The notes under the pieces are model-generated. The model was not told where the DNA came from. It saw only the letters and a list, made by a program, of their open reading frames with translations, and made no database searches. Shown piece after piece: positions 52,569 to 62,000 of a DNA stretch of 64,000 nucleotides. The stretch is from NCBI GenBank assembly GCA_016124905.1, contig WGMV01000003.1:1-64000 (forward strand). The letters are read 5' to 3'. Source of the stretch: a bacterium. GTDB lineage: Bacteria > Pseudomonadota > Alphaproteobacteria > Rickettsiales > RI-342. The translations under genes were made by a program, and so were the position numbers. Every line of letters starts with the position of its first letter. Within the stretch, counting starts at the first letter, position 1.

Positions 52569-54404
52569 ATGCTTACGATTCAGGACCTCACTTACCGCAT
52601 TGCCGGGCGCACCTTGTTCGACAACACCTCCTTCAACCTTTCCGCAGGGCACAGGGTGGGGCTGGTCGGCCCTAACGGCACGGGCAAATCCACCCTCTTT
52701 AAGTTGATTTCCGGCGAACTCACGCCCGATGGCGGTGAAATCTCCCTCGCTAAAGGCGCGAGCCTCGGCATGGTCAGGCAGGACCTACCGGAAGACGACA
52801 CAACACTCATCGATGTGGTGCTGGCCTTCGACAAGGAACGCTCCGCCCTGCTGAAGGAAGTGGAAACCTGCGAGGACATGCAGCGCATCAGCGACATCTA
52901 CACCCGCCTGGAAGAAATCGGCGCCTACGACGCCCCCTCTCGTGCCGCCACCATCCTCGCTGGCCTTGGTTTCAACGATACGGCACAGAACACCGGCATC
53001 CAGAATTTCTCCGGCGGCTGGCGCATGCGCGTGGCGCTCGCCGCTGCACTGTTCTGCGAGCCCAACCTGCTGATGCTCGATGAGCCGACCAACCACCTCG
53101 ATTTCGAAGCCCTCGTCTGGCTGGAGCAATATCTCAGCAAATTCCGCGAAACCCTGCTCATCATCAGCCACGACCGCGAGATCCTGAACAAGACCGTCGA
53201 CATCATTCTCCATCTCGACCGCCAAAAGCTCGTCGGCTACACCGGCAATTACGACTGGTTCGAACGCCGCCGCGCCGAGAAGATGATGAACCAGCAGGCC
53301 ATGCACGAACGCCAGATGGCGCAGAAGGCCAAAATGATGGAATTCGTCGACCGCTTCCGCGCCAAGGCCAGCAAGGCCCGCCAGGCGCAAAGCCGCCTGA
53401 AGGCCATTGAGAAAATGGACATCGTCGATGCCGTCATCGCCGACCGCGTCACCGCTTTCGCCTTCCCGCAGCCGCAGGAACTCGCCTCTCCCCTCATCAC
53501 GCTGGACGGCGTGGATGTAGGCTACGAACCCGGCAAGCCCATCCTGAAAAATCTGAACCTCCGCATCGACATGGACGATCGCATCGCCCTGCTCGGCGCC
53601 AACGGCAACGGTAAATCCACGCTGGTGAAACTCCTTTCCGGCAAGCTCGCGGAGCAAAAAGGCCACATCCACAAATCCGGCAAGATGAAAGTGGGTTATT
53701 TCGCCCAGCACCAGACAGAAGAACTGGACGTCACCCTCACCCCGTTCGAAGTCATGCGCGAAGCACTGAAAGGCACCGCCGAACCCAAAATCCGCGCCAT
53801 GCTCGGCCATTTCGGTTTCGACAAACACAAGGCCGATACCAAGGTGGGCGAACTTTCCGGTGGCGAGAAGGCGCGCCTGCTTTTCTGCCTCATGAGCCAC
53901 GACGCCCCGCACATCATGCTGCTTGACGAACCGACCAACCACCTCGATATCGACGCGCGCGAAGCTTTGATGCAGGCGCTCAACAATTACGAAGGCGCCG
54001 TCATCCTCGTCAGCCACGATCCGCACCTGGTGGAATGTGTGGCCGACCGCCTCTGGCTGGTGGCCGATGGTACCTGCCAATCCTACAATGACGACCTGGA
54101 TGCGTATCGCAACCTGGTCATGCGCCAGCGCCGCAAGGAACGCGACGACGCCCGCCAGGATGCCAAGGCGGGCAAGAAGTCACGCCGCGAATCCGCCGAG
54201 ACGCCCGAACAGCAATCCGCCAAACTGGAAAGCAAAATCGCCGACCTTACCACCCGCAAATACGAATTGGAAAATGAAATGGCCGCCCTGGCCAGCAGCA
54301 GCGACGCCAAAGGCATCACCAAACTCGATGCCAGCTACAAACAACTGCTGCAGGAACTGGAACAGGCGGAAACCGAGCTGGAAGCGCTGATCGCCACCCT
54401 TTAG
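52569..54404 (+). CDS. ABC-F family ATPase (Uup/YbiT type)
   Basis: 611 aa without membrane segments, so a soluble ribosome-associated ABC-F protein rather than a transporter. ATG 52569 begins MLTIQDLTYRIAGRTLF; the frame upstream is noncoding. Two nucleotide-binding domains: GPNGTGKST, signature FSGGWRMR and LLMLDEPTNHLD in the first; GANGNGKST, LSGGEKARL and IMLLDEPTNHLD in the second. The charged inter-domain linker (MMNQQAMHERQMAQKAKMM) and C-terminal coiled coil (ESKIADLTTRKYELENEMAA, quoted core LTTRKYELENEMAA) fit Uup-like members. May act in translation or DNA structure maintenance. Confidence 0.92.
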   Translation: MLTIQDLTYRIAGRTLFDNTSFNLSAGHRVGLVGPNGTGKSTLFKLISGELTPDGGEISLAKGASLGMVRQDLPEDDTTLIDVVLAFDKERSALLKEVETCEDMQRISDIYTRLEEIGAYDAPSRAATILAGLGFNDTAQNTGIQNFSGGWRMRVALAAALFCEPNLLMLDEPTNHLDFEALVWLEQYLSKFRETLLIISHDREILNKTVDIILHLDRQKLVGYTGNYDWFERRRAEKMMNQQAMHERQMAQKAKMMEFVDRFRAKASKARQAQSRLKAIEKMDIVDAVIADRVTAFAFPQPQELASPLITLDGVDVGYEPGKPILKNLNLRIDMDDRIALLGANGNGKSTLVKLLSGKLAEQKGHIHKSGKMKVGYFAQHQTEELDVTLTPFEVMREALKGTAEPKIRAMLGHFGFDKHKADTKVGELSGGEKARLLFCLMSHDAPHIMLLDEPTNHLDIDAREALMQALNNYEGAVILVSHDPHLVECVADRLWLVADGTCQSYNDDLDAYRNLVMRQRRKERDDARQDAKAGKKSRRESAETPEQQSAKLESKIADLTTRKYELENEMAALASSSDAKGITKLDASYKQLLQELEQAETELEALIATL

Positions 54405-54405
54405 C

Positions 54406-55437
54406 TCATTTCATCTTATCCAGCGGCACGCCCTTATATTTGCCCGTCAGTGTTTTCAGGAAGGCGGAGATAGCCTGCACCTCTTCAGGCTTCAAATTGG
54501 TGCCCAGCTGATATTTGCCCATTTTGCGCACAGCCTCTTCCAGAGTGGGCACCTTGCCATCATGGAAATAAGGTGCGGTCACCCCCACATTGCGCAGCAT
54601 CGGCACCTTGAACCTGTATTTATCTTCCTCAAGCCTGGTTGCGCTGTAGCGCCCCATATCGCTCTCAGAAACTTTCCCGCCCCTGTCTTTGAAATAATCC
54701 TGATTCAACGCTTGATAGCTCTCACCACCGAAGTAATTGCCGCTGTGGCAATTAGCGCAGCCCTTGGTCTTAAACAGCGCGAATCCTCTTTTCTCCTGTT
54801 CATTTAACGCCTGTTCATCGCCCCGCAGAAAATCATCAAAACGCGAGTCCGGCGTAATCAGCGTCTTTTCAAATTCTGCAATCGCATCGGCAATGGTCTC
54901 CTCGCTGATTTTTCCTTGATAGAGCTTCCCAAAAGCCGTCACATAATCCTTGTTTGCCTTCACCCGCTCCACCAGATTATGCCATTTGGCAACCATCTTG
55001 CCATCGCCATGGATTGAGGGTTCCTCACCACGCTTCTTGACGTCGTCATTCTCCATTTCCTGCACCAGTGCATAAAGCGCCTGCGCATTCAGATTCGCCG
55101 CACGCCCGTTCCAGAACTGCACAAAATTACGGTCGGAATTATAAACGGTGGGCGAATTCACCTTGCTCATCTGCCCCATTACACCCGGCGAAAGGGGCAA
55201 CTGATCGCTGCCGCCCTTTTTCAGATCATGGCAGGATGCACAGGATATCTTCCCATCGGTGGAAAGCGCCCGGTCGTGGTATAGCTTGCCGCCAAGCTCG
55301 GCCTTGGGCTCATTAACCCTCACCTGGGGCGGCAACGGCGTGTAGGTATAGACCTTATCCGCAGCCCATGCTCCCGAACCCGTTACACAGGAGAAGAACA
55401 GAACACTCACCGCAGCCTTGCAAAAAACCTTCCTCAT
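54406..55437 (-). CDS. Di-haem cytochrome c peroxidase, divergent paralogue
   Basis: 343 aa; periplasmic enzyme family that reduces hydrogen peroxide with electrons from cytochrome c. Signal peptide ending GAWA. Two haem sites, CASCHDL near residue 66 and CANCHSG near 226, plus the distal Met in FKVPMLRNV and PYFHDGKVPTLEEAV. The loop that is QALGPVENPVEM in its neighbour reads QALYALVQEMENDDVKKRGE here, with an 18-residue insertion, so the conserved active-site/calcium loop is altered. It may be less active or have another substrate. 18 bp after the paralogue; probably one operon. Confidence 0.92.
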   Translation of the reverse strand: MRKVFCKAAVSVLFFSCVTGSGAWAADKVYTYTPLPPQVRVNEPKAELGGKLYHDRALSTDGKISCASCHDLKKGGSDQLPLSPGVMGQMSKVNSPTVYNSDRNFVQFWNGRAANLNAQALYALVQEMENDDVKKRGEEPSIHGDGKMVAKWHNLVERVKANKDYVTAFGKLYQGKISEETIADAIAEFEKTLITPDSRFDDFLRGDEQALNEQEKRGFALFKTKGCANCHSGNYFGGESYQALNQDYFKDRGGKVSESDMGRYSATRLEEDKYRFKVPMLRNVGVTAPYFHDGKVPTLEEAVRKMGKYQLGTNLKPEEVQAISAFLKTLTGKYKGVPLDKMK

Positions 55438-55455
55438 GGCGCGGCCTCCTCTGGC

Positions 55456-56433
55456 CTATTTCATCTTGTCCAGCGGCACAGCTTTGTATTTCCCCGTGAG
55501 GGTTTTCAAAAATGCCGTGATGGCCTGCACCTCATCCGGCTTCAAATCCATCCCCAGCTGATATTTGCCCATTTTGCGCACGGCATCGTCCAGCGTCACC
55601 GCCTTGCCGTCATGAAAATAAGGCGGCGTCACGGCCACGTTGCGCAGCATCGGCACCTTGAAGAAATGCCGGTCCTCTTCCTTCTTGGTCACATTGAAGC
55701 GTCCCATATCGCCATCGGTCAGCCTGCCGCCGCGGGCTTTGAAATAATCCGGGTTAAGCTGCTGGTAGGATTCACCCCCGAAGTAATTGCCGCTATGGCA
55801 GGTAGTGCATCCCACGGAAGTGAAGAGCTCGAACCCTTTCTTTTCCTGCTCCGTTAGCGCCTTGTCATCGCCGCGCAGATAATCGTCAAAGCGGGAATCC
55901 GGCGTGATCAGCGTCTTTTCAAATTCCGCAATTGCATCGGCAATGTTTTCCTTCGTCACCTTGCCGCCGTAAATTTTCTTGAACGGCTCCGTATAATCCT
56001 TGTTCGCCTTAACCTTCTCCACCACATTGGGCCATTTCTCACCCATCTCAACGGGGTTTTCAACCGGCCCCAGGGCTTGTGCCTTCAGGTCTTTCGCACG
56101 CCCATCCCAGAACTGCACAAAATTATGCGCGGAGTTGTAAACGGTGGGGGAATTCACCCCGCCCTTCTGCCCTTTCACCCCGGGGGAAACCGGTAACCGG
56201 TCCACGCCGCCCTTTTCCAATGCGTGACAGGATGCGCAGGAGATACTGTTATCCACGGAAAACAGCTTGTCATGGTACAGCTTGTCGCCAAGTGCGGCCT
56301 TGGCTTCATTCACCTTGACGGTTTGCGGCAATGGCTTGTAACCCTTTTTGGCGTCATCCGCCGCCCATGCGGCATGTGCCATAACAATCGCGGCCATCAC
56401 AGCCGCCACAGAACCCTTGCGTGCAATACCCAT
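55456..56433 (-). CDS. Di-haem cytochrome c peroxidase
   Basis: 325 aa with signal peptide (SVAAVMAAIVMAHAAWA). Haem sites CASCHAL and CTTCHSG, the intact loop LGPVENPVEMGEKW, distal Met in FKVPMLRNVAVTPPYFHDG. Canonical bacterial CCP. It lies first in a tandem pair with the divergent copy and likely protects against periplasmic peroxide. The two proteins share most of their sequence, so they arose by duplication. Confidence 0.94.
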   Translation of the reverse strand: MGIARKGSVAAVMAAIVMAHAAWAADDAKKGYKPLPQTVKVNEAKAALGDKLYHDKLFSVDNSISCASCHALEKGGVDRLPVSPGVKGQKGGVNSPTVYNSAHNFVQFWDGRAKDLKAQALGPVENPVEMGEKWPNVVEKVKANKDYTEPFKKIYGGKVTKENIADAIAEFEKTLITPDSRFDDYLRGDDKALTEQEKKGFELFTSVGCTTCHSGNYFGGESYQQLNPDYFKARGGRLTDGDMGRFNVTKKEEDRHFFKVPMLRNVAVTPPYFHDGKAVTLDDAVRKMGKYQLGMDLKPDEVQAITAFLKTLTGKYKAVPLDKMK

Positions 56434-56461
56434 CTATTCCCCCCAGAACAATAACGCCAGA

Positions 56462-57274
56462 TTAGCAAACTTCCGCCTCTTGCCAAGCGGTTAGAAAATC
56501 CCTGTACACCTTTTTTGTTTCGCCCTGGCTGGTCAGCCACTCCCGCACCTGGTCCACCGCCTGATCATGCAGCTTAGCGCTGGTGCGGCCCGTATGCAGT
56601 GCATGGCGCAAATACACCAGGTAGGTATTCAGCACATCTGTTTCGCAATAATCGCGGATGGCTTCCATCTCCCCCCGGTCATACATGGGCATCACATCGC
56701 TGCCGTCGGGACCGAATTTTCCCGGCAGGCCCAGAATGGAACACACCTCATTCAACCGGATACGGGCCGAAGCGCCGTAATCCGAAAGCACCTCCAGCAG
56801 GTCGCAATGCCAGTCGGCGCTGTAGCGGCTTTGGTAATTGTTCCACTTATCGCCACTTTGATACAGCCACGAGGCCTGCACGCCATATTTCATGGCGCGG
56901 TATTTCAGCACGGGTATGTCAAAGGTGCGGCCATTAAAGGTTACCAGGCGCGGACGCATTCTTCCGGCATAGGCGAAAAACCCCTTGATCAGCTGCTCCT
57001 CGCTGGAATCCGCCTCCCCGCCACAGCGCACCTCTTCCAGCGTGTAGCATTCCCCATCGCTGCCGTAATCGATATGCGCCTTCACCATGCCGATGGCCAC
57101 CACCTTGTGAAAAGGCTGGCGCAAAAAAGCATTCTTTCCGTCCGTCGCTTTCAGGTGATAATCCTCCAGCGCCCTGCGCTGTTCGGAAAGATCGGCTGAC
57201 TCCAGCCCTATCAAACCTTTTGCCGCCTCGGCATCCGGTATGGTTTCAATATCCAGCACCAGCAAATGTTCCAC
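56462..57274 (-). CDS. Predicted 3'-5' exonuclease, PolB-like DEDDy family
   Basis: 270 aa. The DnaQ-like fold is shown by Exo I LVLDIETIPD (Asp8, Glu10), Exo II TFNGRTFDIPVLKYRA and Exo III YCETDVLNTYLVYLR (Tyr-x3-Asp, DEDDy type). The family is described as related to the exonuclease domain of DNA polymerase B and occurs as a stand-alone protein in many Proteobacteria. Length and domain order look complete. Role in repair is probable but not shown here. Confidence 0.88.
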   Translation of the reverse strand: MEHLLVLDIETIPDAEAAKGLIGLESADLSEQRRALEDYHLKATDGKNAFLRQPFHKVVAIGMVKAHIDYGSDGECYTLEEVRCGGEADSSEEQLIKGFFAYAGRMRPRLVTFNGRTFDIPVLKYRAMKYGVQASWLYQSGDKWNNYQSRYSADWHCDLLEVLSDYGASARIRLNEVCSILGLPGKFGPDGSDVMPMYDRGEMEAIRDYCETDVLNTYLVYLRHALHTGRTSAKLHDQAVDQVREWLTSQGETKKVYRDFLTAWQEAEVC

Positions 57275-57331
57275 GAACGTCCCCCCTGCAATTACAAGGG
57301 CAACCTAACGAAGCCCGGCCTGTGTGGCAAG

Positions 57332-57847
57332 TCAGGCAGCGGCGGTGATACCGTCAACGCCATGGGGAAGAACAGGCGCATAGGCCTTATCTGCGGCGGC
57401 ATGATTCTCCAGCGCCGTTTCATGATGATAATGGTACGTAAACTGCTTCCCGTCGTAACGCACACCCACCAGGTTATCATTGTGGTAATGCAGGCAGGTT
57501 TTATCGGTAAACCCTTCCTTCAGCAGGCTGATGGCATCGGCAATATCATGGCTCGTCGGGGTTTCCTGCACATGTTCGGCGCCGACCAGCAGCTGCAAAC
57601 TGCCGCTTTCCACCGGCGCGATAAAGAAAATACTGTGATGGGGCGCCAGAATATAGGTGGCCACTATTTTTTTACCGCCCCGGCGGTGAGCCAGCCGCAC
57701 CAGCACGGTTTCCGCATGCGGGTTGGAAATTTTCCACAAATGGTCCCATTCACCCATGCAGCGGTAGCGGCGGTCATGCGCCGCCAAGCCTAACGCCTTG
57801 ACATTAATTACGCGTTTCGTTTTTTCCTGAACATATTCGCCGGGCAT
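57332..57847 (-). CDS. Hypothetical protein (171 aa)
   Basis: ATG 57847 directly follows GGAGGGAAT, a strong site; the frame extends upstream without one. Soluble, mixed alpha/beta with His-rich patches (KTCLHYHNDNLVGV, FTYHYHHETALENHAA). The first half contains VINVKALGLAAHDRRYR and WDHLWKISNPHAETVLVRLA. No family recognised. Possible metal binding by the His patches is speculation. Confidence 0.65.
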   Translation of the reverse strand: MPGEYVQEKTKRVINVKALGLAAHDRRYRCMGEWDHLWKISNPHAETVLVRLAHRRGGKKIVATYILAPHHSIFFIAPVESGSLQLLVGAEHVQETPTSHDIADAISLLKEGFTDKTCLHYHNDNLVGVRYDGKQFTYHYHHETALENHAAADKAYAPVLPHGVDGITAAA

Positions 57848-57929
57848 ATTCCCTCCGTTTTCTCTTATGAAGGGATATAAGCAATGAACGTGCCAAGATT
57901 GGATCGGATGTGAAATTAGTTGCAAATGG

Positions 57930-58538
57930 CTAGCGTGCGGCCTTCTGCAAAAGCCCGGCCAGATAGGCATCTATCAGCGAAACGATCATTTCCGCCACTT
58001 GGCTGGCGCCTTTCAGCCCAAGCTTGTGCCCCTGGCTCAAATGGCCAATACCATAGATGCCCGACCACAGCACCCGCGCCGCCACCCCCGCCCGCTCGGG
58101 GTCATTTCCGAGAATTGGCATCAGCACCTGCTCAAACGGCACGAAAATGGATGCCAACAGTGGCTGATAGGCTTCCGGCAGCGTCAGGCCGGGTTTCGGG
58201 CGAAACTCCATCCATGCCTGCCACAGGCCTGGATATTGTGCAATGAAACCAAGCATGGTCTGCGCCAGGGTAAACAGCGCCTCTCGTGGCGGTTTTCCGG
58301 CAATCGCCGCCGTTGCCAGCTTTTCATGTAGCAGCGAAAGCGTATGGAGCTGCACCTGCGCCAGCAAATCATCCCGATCCTGAAATAAGTGATAAAGCGT
58401 ACCGACCGTGTAGCCAATTTCCTTGGCTACATTGCGCATGGAAAGCGCCTTGGCGCCTTTTTCGGTCAGCAGGCGCTGCGCAGCCTCAATGGCCATTTCG
58501 CGCAATTGTTCCGGCTGGTGATCATTACGGCGGGCCAT
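57930..58538 (-). CDS. TetR-family transcriptional regulator
   Basis: 202 aa. N-terminal helix-turn-helix (AAQRLLTEKGAKALSMRNVA, then EIGYTVGTLYHLFQDRDDLL) is the TetR/AcrR pattern. The ligand domain is Leu-rich with a WHG-type C-terminal region (RVLWSGIYGIGHLSQGHKLG). Likely a repressor of a neighbouring gene; candidates are itself, the 171-aa gene or the DUF423-like gene. Ligand unknown. Confidence 0.92.
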   Translation of the reverse strand: MARRNDHQPEQLREMAIEAAQRLLTEKGAKALSMRNVAKEIGYTVGTLYHLFQDRDDLLAQVQLHTLSLLHEKLATAAIAGKPPREALFTLAQTMLGFIAQYPGLWQAWMEFRPKPGLTLPEAYQPLLASIFVPFEQVLMPILGNDPERAGVAARVLWSGIYGIGHLSQGHKLGLKGASQVAEMIVSLIDAYLAGLLQKAAR

Positions 58539-58592
58539 GTAACATCCCTAAATAAACACCGTTATATAATCATGCCGCACGCTTCTGTCCAG

Positions 58593-58967
58593 TCACTTGC
58601 GCAGCAACGCGAAGGCAGTTAACAGCCACCCCGCCATGCCGAGCAGGCCCAGAAATGGAATCAGCGGACCAAACGAGAATAAGAAAAACAGACGAACATA
58701 AATGCTGGAGGCAAACAGCACTCCGGCGCCGCCAATCAGCCAGCCGCCTGCAAGCGCCAGCCTTCTGCTTCGGAAAGCATTTACATGAAAGCCCACCTGT
58801 AAGGCCGCCAGCACATGGACGGCATGCACCATCCACGCTATCAAGAAACTAAGCCATGCCGCCGGCTTCATCACCGACATGCCATGCGCGCCGAACGCCC
58901 CGGCAAGCATCCAGAAAAACCCCATGAACAGCGCAAAAAGAATTAAGTTCCGTTGGCTTTTATCCAT
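58593..58967 (-). CDS. DUF423-like small membrane protein
   Basis: 124 aa with four hydrophobic helices. The AGAFGAHGM motif near residues 22-30 and GWLIGGAGVLFASSIYVRL followed by GPLIPFLGLLGMAGWLLTAF match the DUF423/YgdD family of small inner-membrane proteins of unknown role. Good start with GGGGAGAGC upstream. Transcribed in line with the TetR gene, 54 bp apart. Confidence 0.8.
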   Translation of the reverse strand: MDKSQRNLILFALFMGFFWMLAGAFGAHGMSVMKPAAWLSFLIAWMVHAVHVLAALQVGFHVNAFRSRRLALAGGWLIGGAGVLFASSIYVRLFFLFSFGPLIPFLGLLGMAGWLLTAFALLRK

Positions 58968-59017
58968 GATGCTCTCCCCTTCATTCCTCTAGGGGCTAAG
59001 CCATTTGCGGCGACAGG

Positions 59018-62000
59018 TCAACCAGTGATCACGCGGCGGCGGCGCTCCGGAACCGGCAGTTCCTTGTCGTTCACGCTGAAATAGTGCCGCACTTCAGGGG
59101 CGACGTATAACAATCCCTCCACCATATACCCCGGCAATGGACGGATAGTCGGGTGGAATTCCATAGCGGATGGTTTCGTTGCGGGCCCAACCGGGTTTTG
59201 CCACCATAATTCCGCATTACCTCCGTCATTATCCTGATACATGTCAAACAGATGGGTCAGGACTGCCGGTTGCGTAAGGCCGTTCAACACGGGCGCAGGC
59301 ACATTAACAGGCGGCACGGACGGTGGAGAAGCAACCCCTGTTACCACCAGCGCCCCGTTTACATAATACAAAGTATAGTTCGCCCCGCCCGTTCCTCCGG
59401 AAGGCGTGATGACATAAGTACCAGGAGCCGCATGAATGCCTGCATTGGCGCCCATCGCCACACCAGACACCACCGAAGGCAGGTCGCCATTCCTCAATCC
59501 GCTTAAGGTGTAGGTAAAGGCGGGGTTAGGTTCGCCCTGCGCACGCGTGGCATTATCGGCAATCACATTCAAACCGGCCCGTGCAATGGTCAGCGTGCCG
59601 TTCTGCCGGACAATGGTGTAATTACCGCCCGCGCTGCCACCCGTAAGGCTGATGGCGGCAGTCCCCGCCCCTGTGCCGACATTGGCTGCCGTCGAGAGGC
59701 TGTAGCCGGTGAAAAGACCGACGCCGTCACTGTTTTTGAAACCACTGAAACCAAGTGTCAAAACCGGGTTAGCATCGCCATAGACCTTGGTCTTATTTTG
59801 CGCCGTCACCGTCAGCACCGCCGGTGTGATGGTCAACACGCCGTCATTCCGCACGATGGTGTAATTGCTGCCTGCGCTGCCGCCCGTAAGTGTAATGGCT
59901 TCCGTTCCCACGCCGGTGGTGGCATCCGCCAGGCTGGAAAGCGTATAGCCTGTGAACAAGGCCGATGTGTCGCTGTTCTTGAATCCGCTGAAACCCAGCG
60001 TTAAGGCAGGGTTTGCATCGCCATATTCCTTCGTCTTGTTCTGCGCCGTCACCGTCAGCGTGGCAGGTGTGATCGTCAGCACGCCGGTATTGGCGGAAAC
60101 AATGCTGTAGCCCATATCCGACACAAGCGTATTGACGGAGGCGTTGATACCCGCCGTACCTATGCCGGTAGAGTTGGTTGCCGCCGTGGAGAAGCTGGCG
60201 CTGCCCGTTAGGGCGGTAGCAGCCGTATCTCCGTCAATGAATCCACTGTAGGAAGGTGTAAAACCAGGATTGGCATCGCCATATTCCCGGCTGACGCTGC
60301 TGGCGGAAACCGTAATCGTCGGTGCGATACTGTAAAGAAACACATTGCCCGTTTCCGTCACCGAGCCCGGCGGGTATCCGCCATAGGTGCGGTTATATCG
60401 TTTTACAAAGCCTGAACTTTCACCCCGCGTGTCATCAGCAGGGTCTGCGCTGTAAATCAGGTAACGGCCCGCACCCGGATTAAGGCTCCCGGCGCCCGCC
60501 TGGTTATCGAAAATGGAAGCGGCGATCACCAGGCTGTTGCCATTGCCCGTGGTTGCCAGGCTTCCATTCAGGCGCACCGTTCCGCCGGAGAGCAAAAGCA
60601 GGCGCGAAGGTATGGAAATGGCACCGCCCGTGGTCACATCTCCCGATGATAAAGAGCCGATACTCACGCGCGTGCCTGAATACAGCCTTCCAAGCGTCCC
60701 GGCCGAAAGCTGCCAGCTGCCGGCGCCCCCCGCCAGCCCTATGGTGCTTCCGGCCGTATAAGGCACCAGGTTAATATCGCCCGTTGTGCGAATATCCCCA
60801 CTGTCGGAAACGATATCGGATGTCACGCTAAGGCTGGATAGCGCTGTACCGGCTCCCACATCATCGTCAAACGTCACCTGCCCCGTCTTGGCGTTCAGTA
60901 CCAGCGCCTGCGCGCCATCCACAAGGCTGTTAAACGTAATGTTGCCGCCATCGGTAGCAAGCGTGATGCCCGCATTCAACAGCACCGGCCCCGTAAAACG
61001 GAACGCCGCATTACTGAGTGCCACAGCCGCCTGGTTGCCAAGCAGCACGATGCGGTTGCTCACATCCGCCGCGGCCCGCACAAACCGCACAGGGTCCTTC
61101 CAGTTGCTGTATGCGCCGATCTGGATGGCGGCCGTACTGTCGCTACGTCCGAAAATAATCTCCGAAAACCCGTCTTGAATGGCATCAAGCTCGGAGGTGC
61201 TGAAATTCATGATGCCGCTTCCACCTGCAATGCCAACCGATGTGGTAATGGACCCCGGATAAAAGCTTAAGGTGCCTGTACCGCTCAAATTGGCGCCAAT
61301 GGTAACATCGCCGGTGGTCTGGAATGTGGCATTGTTCGCATTGAAATTCTGCGCCCCGGTAACGTTGATACCACCACTGCCGGAAACGAATGAAACCGGC
61401 GCATTCCAGCCCGTATAGCCCGCAATCTCCAGCGAAACGGTGCTGGCGGCATTGCCGAACGTCAAGCTGCCCCAGCCGCTCTGGATACGTGCAAGCTCGA
61501 TTGCATCCACATTGAACGTACCGGCGCCCCCGGCCAGACCGACCGTAACGTTATTACTGACCGGCCGCATGGTTAAATCGCCCCCCGCGCTGGTGAGGTT
61601 GGCATTCAGGCTGAATGCCCCATCCGCCAGGAAGGTGGCATCGTTCCCGTTGAAATTCTGCGCACCCGCCACGGTAATGCCGCCAGTCCCGCTGCGGAAA
61701 GTCACATCATCCGCCCAGGTGGTAAAGCTATTAAGTGTCAGCAGGCTGGCGCTGGCATCATTGCCAAACACAATGCCGGACCAGCCGTTCTGAATACGTC
61801 CAAGCTCGGTTGCATCAATGGCAACCGCACCCGCGCCACCGGCCAGCCCCATGGCCACGTTGGTGGCGGCCTGCATGATGGTAAGCACGCCCGTGCCGGA
61901 AAGATTGGCATTGATCGCCATGTTGGAATTGGTTTCGAACGTAGCGTTATTACCATTGAAATTCTGCGCGCCCGCTACCGTGATAACACCTGTATTGGTG

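Noticed and set aside
52785-54080. 431-codon minus-strand frame
   Set aside because: Antisense of the ABC-F ATPase, whose Walker and signature motifs are all on the plus strand.
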